DNA of 64,000 nucleotides from an uncultured Monoglobus sp. GTDB lineage: Bacteria; Bacillota; Clostridia; Monoglobales; Monoglobaceae. How positions within the stretch are numbered: position 1 is the first letter of the stretch; each line of letters begins with the position of its first letter. Below are positions 41,341 to 49,130 of the stretch, piece after piece. The translations under genes were made by a program, and so were the position numbers. Below the pieces are notes generated by a model. That model did not search any database. It saw nothing but the letters and a program-made list of their open reading frames with translations, and was not told the origin of the DNA. The DNA is taken from assembly GCA_947630135.1 (NCBI GenBank), contig CANRGH010000006.1, positions 1 to 64,000 on the forward strand, in the 5' to 3' direction.

Positions 41341-41400
41341 TTAAAATTAAAAGAGACCATAACCTAAGGGCACGAAAATAAGCCCTTAAGTTACAGTCTC
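41341..41400 (-). terminator. Terminator / expression platform of the riboswitch-like leader
   Basis: GAGACugUAACUUAAGGGC uuauuuucgu GCCCUUAGGUUAugGUCUC UUUUAAUUUU; 5' arm overlaps aptamer P1 3' strand. Confidence 0.75.
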
Positions 41401-41495
41401 GCAAATTCTTCATAAGAGAATTGCGGCCCCGGGCGCCAAGCGCCGTGATGACGAGGCCCGCAGCGGCATTAGCCGTATGCTACTCCCCAAACTTA
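41387..41495 (-). ncRNA. yybP-ykoY-like (Mn2+) riboswitch aptamer upstream of pectate lyase A
   Basis: P1 UAAGUU/AACUUA; L1 GGGGAGUAGC; P1.1 CGGC-UAAU-GCCG; P2 UGCGGgCC/GGCCGCA with CGUCA and CCCGG; P4 AAUUCU/AGAAUU; L3 UGCGAGAC. Confidence 0.7.
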
Positions 41496-41503
41496 TTAGA
41501 TAT

Positions 41504-41532
41504 ATTATAGCACATTTTATTGTACCGTTCAA
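41504..41532 (-). promoter_or_regulatory. Promoter of riboswitch-pectate lyase A transcript
   Basis: Minus strand TTGAAC, 17-bp spacer, TATAAT (41509-41504). Confidence 0.7.
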
Positions 41533-41572
41533 TACCGATAAGCATGATTATTTGTCATAAATTTCGGTTTTT

Positions 41573-44257
41573 TTATCTGCTTTCGGCCAAAGGCTCAAGA
41601 GTGTCAAGGTCCCAGATAAATATTTTAATGTTATCGGCCGGGCCGCTGTAGTCAACGCCCGAAACATCACCGCCGATTATGTCGTACATCTCTGCGCCGC
41701 GGAGAGCTCCGCCGTCGGTATATGATGCGATTATAAGCTTGGCCCTGTCGGTTCCGCCGCCGTGATAGGTTAAGTCTATATTTATCCTTCCGTCGGCGCT
41801 GAACTCATAGCCGTTGATCTCATAGAGATAATCATGCGGCGCGGGAGTTTCCGTCGGTTCGGCTGTGGCAGCGGGCTCGGGAGTGCTTGTAGGCGCGGCG
41901 CTCGCTTCGGGCGAGGCTGTAGGCTTAACCTCGGGAGTCGGCGCAGCAGTGGGCGCCGACGTCGGATCGGGCGTGGGCACCGGCAGAGACTCGTCTTTAA
42001 ACTCCGCTCCGACAACCACGTCGCTGTCGGGCATCACAAACGTGAACTCATTTTCCGAAACCATACGCGTCTCGACCGCGGGCACCGTGTAGATCCCGTG
42101 CGCCTTGTAGCCGCTGTCGGGCAGAGTCGTGACGCTCACGGTCTCGCCGACCTTGGCGGAGGCTCCGCCGCCTCCGGTCACGGTCACGCTCTCGATTCCT
42201 ATCTTCGAGCCGTCGGCCCACGCGTAGATCTCGCTGCCCGCGGAACATTCAAAGCTGTGCTCGTAATAGCCCTCAGTCGGCTTTTGGCTCCCTTGAACAA
42301 TATACTTTTTCGCGGTGTTGTCGTAGATATTGAGCTCCTTGCCGCCGTATACATAAAAGCTGATATTCATTTCTCCGTCGACAGCAGGCTTTATCATATA
42401 AACGCTTCCGCTCGGCTTGTTTGAGCTTGTGAACGGCGGCTTTGCGGAGGGATTTGTTTCCCCCTTGGCGCTGGTCCTGCCGCCGAACTCGAACGCGGCG
42501 GTGGTCGGGTCGTACATCGTTATGGTTCCGTCGCTGCCCTCGGCGCCGTTCAGATTAAGCGTCTTTTCGCCGTCTATCTCGCTCTTGTGCTCGGCCGCGT
42601 TCCATGTTATCGTTCGGGCGGACGCGCCGTTTATCTCGATCGAGCCGTTCTGCATGTTCTCGTCGGCCGTTATGTTATGCCTCGGTATCGGAGTCGGAGT
42701 CGGAGTCGGAGACGGAGAGGGTGTGGGCTGATTTGGGTCGAGCGTGGGCGACGGTGGAATTTCGAGCTCGTTGCCCTCGGCCAGCCAGTTCGCGTAAGCC
42801 TCTATGTTGAAATAACCCTCGCTCGTTTTACCGAGCGCGTCGTTGCTGTTTATGTCAAGCCCGTGACCCTTTTCATACTCGTCGGCCATTCCGTCGCCGT
42901 CGGTGTCGATGATCTTGCCGTTGCTATAAACGGGCTTATCCATTTTCTTGAGATGCGCCAGATCGATTATTCCGTTATTGCCCATAACGCCTGTTCTGTT
43001 TCTCGCGTCGTTTACCGCGCGCTCGTCGACCGAGTCGCGCCTCAGGCTGTCGCCCGCGTGCTCAAGCACAAGGTTAAAGGCTTGCTCGGCCGTATGCGTG
43101 CCGATCTTGAAATCATGAATATACTGCGTGTGGTTGGTCGTGGTTCCGGCTATGCTCTCGTCGTATTTCACAATGTTGTAGGTTTTGCAGTCTCTTGTGT
43201 CAACGCCCTTTGTGTTGTCCTCGTTTATTGTTCTGACCTTGGAAGATTGGCTGTTTTTCGAGTCGTAATAATTTCCATCAACGGCTATGTCGGTGCCCCA
43301 GTTTGACTTGCCGCCCTTGCTGCCGCCGTACATCTCATAAAATCTGTTGATCGAGCTACTGGCGGGGCCCTCTTTGTAGTAATTTGAAACCAAATTCACG
43401 CGCACTCCGTTCTCGCCGCCGTAGGAATTGTTGCCGTTCCAGTTATAGAACACGTTGTTTCGGATATCGAGCAGACTCTCGGTATCCTTGCCGCCCTTGT
43501 AGGAGCTGACCGTCTCGCTTGTGCCGACCCGGGGAAAGCGGTTGTTGGCGCTTGACACCATGTTGTGGTGGTACGAGACGTTGACGCCGCCCCAGATACC
43601 GCCGTAACCGTGAGCCTCTATGCCGCCGCCCTCGTCGTGGATCGAGCGGTTGAGGGGTTCGGTCATGATGCACCACTGGATCGTGGAGTCCTTTATCGCG
43701 TAGAACGAGCAGCACTCGTCGGTCGACCAGCTCATGCTGCAGTGGTCGACGATCAAATTCGATGTGCTGTTTGTGCCCCCGAGCGCGTCGTCGTCATACT
43801 TTTTGTCGACCTCGCTGTAGACGCCCATGCGGAACCTTAGATAACGCATAATTATGTTGTCGGCGCTGACCTTGACCGGAGCGCCCGAAATGCATATTCC
43901 GTCGCCGGGCGCGGTCTGGCCCAAAATGGTCAGATTTCTTTTTGAAAGGTTAATGGGCGATTTTATCTTTATTTCTCCCCCGATGTCAAACACGATTATC
44001 CGGTTCTCTTTTGAGACCGCGTCGCGGAACGAGCCCGTGCCGCTGTCGTCGGTGTTTGTGACATGGTAAACCGTCGGGCTTGACGCGGCTCTCGCGCCGG
44101 TTGTGTACATTCCGCCGCCCTCGGCGCCGGGAAACGCGACAAGCTTTTCGGCGGCCGCGACAGCTTCGGGCGGCTCATCCAAGCTCTGCGCGCCGACAAA
44201 AACCGTCTGCGAAAGGCACACCGCAAGACACAGAAAAACAGCGATAAATTTTTTCAT
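41573..44257 (-). CDS. Secreted multidomain pectate lyase (PL1-type), paralogue B
   Basis: Near-collinear with paralogue A; same catalytic core, CBM-like region and C-terminal module, shorter linker. Confidence 0.9.
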   Translation of the reverse strand: MKKFIAVFLCLAVCLSQTVFVGAQSLDEPPEAVAAAEKLVAFPGAEGGGMYTTGARAASSPTVYHVTNTDDSGTGSFRDAVSKENRIIVFDIGGEIKIKSPINLSKRNLTILGQTAPGDGICISGAPVKVSADNIIMRYLRFRMGVYSEVDKKYDDDALGGTNSTSNLIVDHCSMSWSTDECCSFYAIKDSTIQWCIMTEPLNRSIHDEGGGIEAHGYGGIWGGVNVSYHHNMVSSANNRFPRVGTSETVSSYKGGKDTESLLDIRNNVFYNWNGNNSYGGENGVRVNLVSNYYKEGPASSSINRFYEMYGGSKGGKSNWGTDIAVDGNYYDSKNSQSSKVRTINEDNTKGVDTRDCKTYNIVKYDESIAGTTTNHTQYIHDFKIGTHTAEQAFNLVLEHAGDSLRRDSVDERAVNDARNRTGVMGNNGIIDLAHLKKMDKPVYSNGKIIDTDGDGMADEYEKGHGLDINSNDALGKTSEGYFNIEAYANWLAEGNELEIPPSPTLDPNQPTPSPSPTPTPTPIPRHNITADENMQNGSIEINGASARTITWNAAEHKSEIDGEKTLNLNGAEGSDGTITMYDPTTAAFEFGGRTSAKGETNPSAKPPFTSSNKPSGSVYMIKPAVDGEMNISFYVYGGKELNIYDNTAKKYIVQGSQKPTEGYYEHSFECSAGSEIYAWADGSKIGIESVTVTGGGGASAKVGETVSVTTLPDSGYKAHGIYTVPAVETRMVSENEFTFVMPDSDVVVGAEFKDESLPVPTPDPTSAPTAAPTPEVKPTASPEASAAPTSTPEPAATAEPTETPAPHDYLYEINGYEFSADGRINIDLTYHGGGTDRAKLIIASYTDGGALRGAEMYDIIGGDVSGVDYSGPADNIKIFIWDLDTLEPLAESR

Positions 44258-44374
44258 ATTCTACCTCCTGACACAGAATAAATAACTCAAATAAGGCAAA
44301 CCCCCGCTTTGCCGCGCTTCACAAAAATATTTTCCTTTTGAAGGATGAGCGGGCAAACGCCGGGGGTATTTTGA

Positions 44375-45805
44375 TTATTTTCCGAGATATGTAAAGTGCA
44401 TGTGGTCAACGGTGCCGCTTACCCAAGCGTTTCCGCCCCAGAGCCAGCCGTATTTCGCAAAGGTCTGGACCACCGCGCCGGTGGGCGCGAACGAGAATAT
44501 CGAGTTCTCGGGGTCATAGAAGGTTCCTATCTGCTGACCGCTCTTGTATAAGCAATAGTTCTCGTTATAGTTAAGATCGATAACCGTGCCGTAGTTATGG
44601 TCGGACAGGCTTCCGCCCGCCATGGCGCTGCGCCACGCGTAGCCGGTCGCGTCCTTGATCGGCGGCTTGGTGGGCGAGTTGTAGATCTCATTGAATATTG
44701 CCACAACGTCGTCCTTGAGCACCGTGTTGATCTTAAACGTTCTCCAGCCTGTTCTGAGCTCTGTCTCTCCCTCGGGGAGCTCCCAGACCGCCACGGTGAC
44801 GTCGGTCATGTGCGCGTCGGCTTCCTCGGCCGATGTGTATTTCGCACCGAGATCGCCGAAAATTCTCATTTCCTTGTCCATGGCCTCGCCGGTGGCGAGA
44901 GTCTCGGAATATGTCTTGAGCTTATACAGGCCGTCGGCGTCGGGCACCTGAAGCGGTGTACCGCTGGGCGCGAAGCCTCCGGTTCCGTCCGGAACAGGCT
45001 CGGGGTCGGCCTCCACAACGGGCTCGGAGCTTCCGCCGACGATCTCCCCGCCGGGGGTCACAAGCTGCTTGTCGGGCGCGTTGCGAAGCGCGATAACTGT
45101 GCCATTGTCCTGCATGACCGTCTTTTCGAGCGTGTAGATCGTTCTGCCGTTTGAGTCGGTTCCCTCTTTGAGCGCGGACTGAATATAGCCGTCAACATCC
45201 CTGCCGTACTTGACGAAGCAGCGGTATGAGATTATCGCGGCCTCTTCGCGGGAAACGTATTCAAGCGGCTTGAAATAACCCTCGTAGCCCGCCATAAGGT
45301 CGTTGTCAAGCATGAACGCGACATAGTCTCTGGCCCAGTAGTCGATCTGATCCGCGTCGATTATATCGTCAAACACGCCGCTCGACGGAAAATACGGGCC
45401 CAAAACGCCCGCCGCGGACAGCATGCTCGTTATTACCTTGCACATTTCCTCTCTCGTTATGAAGTTGGCCGGGAAAAAATGGCCCTCTCCGTCGCCGCTG
45501 ATAATTCCCGCATAATACGCCATGTTCGGGAACGCGTTGTCGGTGTCGATAAACGGGTTGTAGGCGTTTGAGGACACGTTCTCGGCTGTTATCGTGGCGT
45601 AAATATTAACGGCCACGTTTATAAAATCCAGTCTGTTTATCGCGTCGGTATACGGCTTTTTGCCGTATTCTGTCGAAATAAGGCTGTAATCCATAGCGCC
45701 CTTTACCGTGTCCTCGGCCCACCAGTTCGGGTCATAGGCAAACGTTCCCATGCACGACAACGTCATGCAAAGCGTCAGCAGCGCAGCAATTATTCTCTTT
45801 TTCAC
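44375..45805 (-). CDS. SLH-domain protein with D-alanyl-D-alanine carboxypeptidase (M15/VanY-like) domain
   Basis: SLH-like repeats (FITREEMCKVI, YVSREEAAIISYR); SLSDHNYGTVIDLNYNEN...WGGNAWVSGTVDHMHF. Confidence 0.85.
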   Translation of the reverse strand: MKKRIIAALLTLCMTLSCMGTFAYDPNWWAEDTVKGAMDYSLISTEYGKKPYTDAINRLDFINVAVNIYATITAENVSSNAYNPFIDTDNAFPNMAYYAGIISGDGEGHFFPANFITREEMCKVITSMLSAAGVLGPYFPSSGVFDDIIDADQIDYWARDYVAFMLDNDLMAGYEGYFKPLEYVSREEAAIISYRCFVKYGRDVDGYIQSALKEGTDSNGRTIYTLEKTVMQDNGTVIALRNAPDKQLVTPGGEIVGGSSEPVVEADPEPVPDGTGGFAPSGTPLQVPDADGLYKLKTYSETLATGEAMDKEMRIFGDLGAKYTSAEEADAHMTDVTVAVWELPEGETELRTGWRTFKINTVLKDDVVAIFNEIYNSPTKPPIKDATGYAWRSAMAGGSLSDHNYGTVIDLNYNENYCLYKSGQQIGTFYDPENSIFSFAPTGAVVQTFAKYGWLWGGNAWVSGTVDHMHFTYLGK

Positions 45806-45945
45806 AAAAACACCTCGTATTAATTAATTTCGGTTCAATTGTCCGCATTTCCGACTTATTATAGCACAAAACGCGGTTTTTCTCAATAAATTTCCCGATT
45901 TATTAATAGAATATTAATAGAAAGTTTACAAAAAAATGCACTTGT

Positions 45946-46905
45946 CTATTTTTTCCTGTATTCCTCAATAATATATCTGGGGCGCGCTTTTGTCTCCTTG
46001 TAAATTTTGCCTATGTACTCGCCGATCACGCCGACCGAGACAAGCTGAACTCCGCCCAGGAACCAGATCGAACACATGAGCGACGCCCACCCGTCGGTTG
46101 AATATCCCAGACATTTTGAAATAATTGTGTATATCGCCGCTATTATCGCCGCCACGCATACCAAAAGGCCGACCGTCCATACGATCTTTATCGGCTTCAC
46201 GCTGAACGACGTTATTCCGTCAAAGGCGAATGAAAGCATTTTTTTGAGAGGATATTTGCTTTCGCCCGCGAAGCGCTCGGCGCGCTCGTAATACACGCAG
46301 TCGCTCTTATAGCCTATGGTCGGAACTATTCCGCGCAGGAAAAGGTTTGCCTCCTTATACTCGCCGAGAGCGTTCAGCGCGCGGCTGCTCATCAGACGGT
46401 AATCGGCGTGGTTATAGACGACCTCGGCGCCCATGACTCTGAAAAACTTATAAAATCCCTCGGCGGTGAAACGCTTGAAAAACGTGTCGGTCTCGCGCTT
46501 GCTGCGGACGCCGTAAACCACGTCGCAGCCCTCGTCGAATTTTTTTACCATTTCGGGAATAACGTTGATGTCATCCTGTAGATCGGCGTCGATCGAAACA
46601 GCGCAGTCGCACTCGTCCTTTACGGTCATAAGCCCCGCGAGCAGCGCCTTCTGGTGGCCCGCGTTGTGCGCCAGCTTGACGCCGCGATATATGCTGTCAC
46701 TGTCGCAAAGGCCGCTGATTATGCTCCACGTTTTGTCGCGGCTGCCATCGTCAACCATAACGATTTTGCTGTCGGGCGAAATAAGCCCGTCCGCCTCCAT
46801 GGTCATAAACAGCTCGCGCATGCGTTTTGAGGTCTCGCCCAAGACCTCCTCCTCGTTATAGCACGGCATAACTACAAATAATTTTGTGTCTTTCATAATT
46901 TTCAC
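45946..46905 (-). CDS. Glycosyltransferase family 2 (GtrB/dolichol-P-mannose synthase-like) with C-terminal TMs
   Basis: LFVVMPCYNEEEVLGETSKRM...IVMVDDGSRDKTW...DADLQDDINVIPEMVKKF. Confidence 0.92.
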   Translation of the reverse strand: MKIMKDTKLFVVMPCYNEEEVLGETSKRMRELFMTMEADGLISPDSKIVMVDDGSRDKTWSIISGLCDSDSIYRGVKLAHNAGHQKALLAGLMTVKDECDCAVSIDADLQDDINVIPEMVKKFDEGCDVVYGVRSKRETDTFFKRFTAEGFYKFFRVMGAEVVYNHADYRLMSSRALNALGEYKEANLFLRGIVPTIGYKSDCVYYERAERFAGESKYPLKKMLSFAFDGITSFSVKPIKIVWTVGLLVCVAAIIAAIYTIISKCLGYSTDGWASLMCSIWFLGGVQLVSVGVIGEYIGKIYKETKARPRYIIEEYRKK

Positions 46906-46934
46906 TCCCGTTTGTATTTCTTATTGAACAAAAC

Positions 46935-46954
46935 GGGTAGGCGCGAGCCTACCC
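46935..46954 (-). terminator. Terminator after secG
   Basis: GGGTAGGC GCGA GCCTACCC, followed on minus strand by GTTTTGTT. Confidence 0.7.
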
Positions 46955-46978
46955 TGAAGTTTCATATATTTATTGGGC

Positions 46979-47548
46979 TTACTCCGCCGCAGCCTGATTT
47001 GCGGCGTCCGCAGCAGCGTCAGCCGCTTGATCGGCGGCTCCTTCCGCGGCGTCTGCCGCCTGATCAGCGGCTCCCTCTGCCGCGTCGGCAGCTCCTTCCG
47101 CAGCATCAGCAGCTTCCGCGTCCTCGCCCTCGGCGGTATCAACAGCACCTTCCTCGGCCGCTGCGTCCTGCTGCGCGGCCATATCCTCGGCCGACATAAC
47201 AATGTTTCCGCTCTCGTCAACCAGATTGCCGTTCTCGTCCATCGTAACGTTCATGGACTGGCTTGTCTCGTCACCGGCGGCCTCTTCCGAGGCGGCCTCG
47301 TCAAGGTTTGCCTGGCGGATCGAAACATAAGTCAGCACGATCGACGAAAGGATGAACAAAATGGCGAACACAGCCGTGAACTTTCTGAGCATGGCGTCGA
47401 TTGTTCTGCCCTTGTTTTTTCCGAAAAACGTCTCGGCTCCGCCGGCAATGGCGCCGGACAGGCCCTGCTGTCTGCCGTGCTGCATCAGAACGATCACCGT
47501 GAGCACCACGGCTATAATTACATGAATAATAACCAATACTGTTACCAT
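46979..47548 (-). CDS. secG: Preprotein translocase subunit SecG with long Ala/acidic C-terminal extension
   Basis: VLTVIVLMQHGRQQGLSGAIAGGAETFFGKNKGRTIDAMLRKFTAVFAILFI, then about 115 aa of acidic, Ala-rich sequence. Confidence 0.92.
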   Translation of the reverse strand: MVTVLVIIHVIIAVVLTVIVLMQHGRQQGLSGAIAGGAETFFGKNKGRTIDAMLRKFTAVFAILFILSSIVLTYVSIRQANLDEAASEEAAGDETSQSMNVTMDENGNLVDESGNIVMSAEDMAAQQDAAAEEGAVDTAEGEDAEAADAAEGAADAAEGAADQAADAAEGAADQAADAAADAANQAAAE

Positions 47549-47728
47549 TTTAAAACTTCCTCCTTATACGCCGCGCGTATATAGTATATTTGTAGAATTT
47601 GCTCTCATAAAGCATCAGTATTTCAGATTATACCACACACCGACGGAAAATGCAAGGGTTTTTTTGAAATATTCCGAAAAAATTCCGAAAAATCCCGCGC
47701 TCCCGATCAATTCCCGAAATAAACCGAA

Positions 47729-49003
47729 CTAAATCTTATTATAATTTAAGTTCCGATGCGCCTTGCGGTAGCTGTCAGGGGTGCAGCCCGTGTATTTCTT
47801 AAAGGACGTGTAGAAATAGCTTCCCGAGTTGAGCCCCACCTCTTTGCCGATGTCGCGCGCGGTCAGATTTGTCTCGATCAGCATTTTGCAAACCTGGTCG
47901 AACCGCTTGCGTGTCAGGTACTCGGAGATCGAGATTCCCTGGCTCCGCTTGAAAATGCTGCGGATATAATTCGAGCTGCGGTTGACGCTGGCGGCAATCG
48001 CCTCAACCGACAAAGCCGAGTCGGTGTAGTTTTCGTTTATATATTTGATTATGGCGGAAACAATATAGTCCTTTTTGGTGTCCGCCTTTGACTCCTGGAT
48101 AAAACGCATTGTCTCGCTGCATCTTTCCTCAACGAAAACCGTGAGATCGTCGATCGATTCAAGCGAGCTCAGATCCTCGATAATGCTGTTGTGGACCGAT
48201 TCGTTCTCGCCCTTCTCGCTCACCGCGAGCCCGTCGACCGCCAAAAGCAGCCGCGTCGTGTGGAGCACTATCGTGTCATAAGACATGTTGTCGATCGTGC
48301 CGACAAACGCGCTGACCGCGCGCTTAAGCGACGCTTCATCCCTTGAGCGGATACACTCGAATATCTCGCGCTCAAGAAGCGCGGGGTATTCGCAGCTCAG
48401 CCGCGACATCGAAAGGGTATCGTCATAATTGATTATCGAATACGGTTTAAACGACAGCCTGTAAAGCATGGCATATCTGGCGTTTTTGTAGAGCTTGCCG
48501 CAGTCGTCGACCGAGCACTCCCTCGTGCAGAGCGACATGGTCGTGTTAAGCCCGAAAAGCTCGTTTATGTGCCGTTTAAGATCAGCCGACTGTTCGGCGA
48601 TAAAATCAGAATTTTCTCCGTGGCAGCACAAAAACCCAACGGTCACGGCGCCAACATCAATGCCGTAACACTCGGAGTACGCGCCGTAAAGCTCCTCGCC
48701 GATATTTCGCACCGCGTATATTATCTCGGAAACGTCGGAGCGCGGTTCGTCGGCGCTTAGGCTTATTCTGGCAAGAATGACCGAAAAACGGCTTGACTGC
48801 ATCCTGATCCCCAGCTCCGCCGATTTTTTGGGATTAAAAACAGCGCCGCCAATGAGCAGTTTTCTGATAAATTTTTCGCGCTCATTCGCCGCGTTCTTAT
48901 GTTCAAGCGTGTTTATGTTAACGCTTCTTTGCATAATGTTGTCCATCAAAATGTCTACCTCCGCTGCGTGAAACATCATAACCCATTCTGTCTGTGTTTG
49001 CAA
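47729..49003 (-). CDS. AraC family transcriptional regulator
   Basis: C-terminal double HTH: SVEAIAASVNRSSNYIRSIFKRSQGISISEYLTRKRFDQVCKMLIETNLTARDIGKEVGLNSGSYFYTSFKKYTGCTPDSYRKA. Confidence 0.92.
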   Translation of the reverse strand: MQTQTEWVMMFHAAEVDILMDNIMQRSVNINTLEHKNAANEREKFIRKLLIGGAVFNPKKSAELGIRMQSSRFSVILARISLSADEPRSDVSEIIYAVRNIGEELYGAYSECYGIDVGAVTVGFLCCHGENSDFIAEQSADLKRHINELFGLNTTMSLCTRECSVDDCGKLYKNARYAMLYRLSFKPYSIINYDDTLSMSRLSCEYPALLEREIFECIRSRDEASLKRAVSAFVGTIDNMSYDTIVLHTTRLLLAVDGLAVSEKGENESVHNSIIEDLSSLESIDDLTVFVEERCSETMRFIQESKADTKKDYIVSAIIKYINENYTDSALSVEAIAASVNRSSNYIRSIFKRSQGISISEYLTRKRFDQVCKMLIETNLTARDIGKEVGLNSGSYFYTSFKKYTGCTPDSYRKAHRNLNYNKI

Positions 49004-49130
49004 AGCAAAACAAAAATATTGATCTTTATTTGATTTTTTACAAAACGCAGTTTATTCTGCTTGTCGTGTTAATAATATAACACACATATATACATTTTGT
49101 AAACATGTATTTTCAACAAATTATTCGGCG

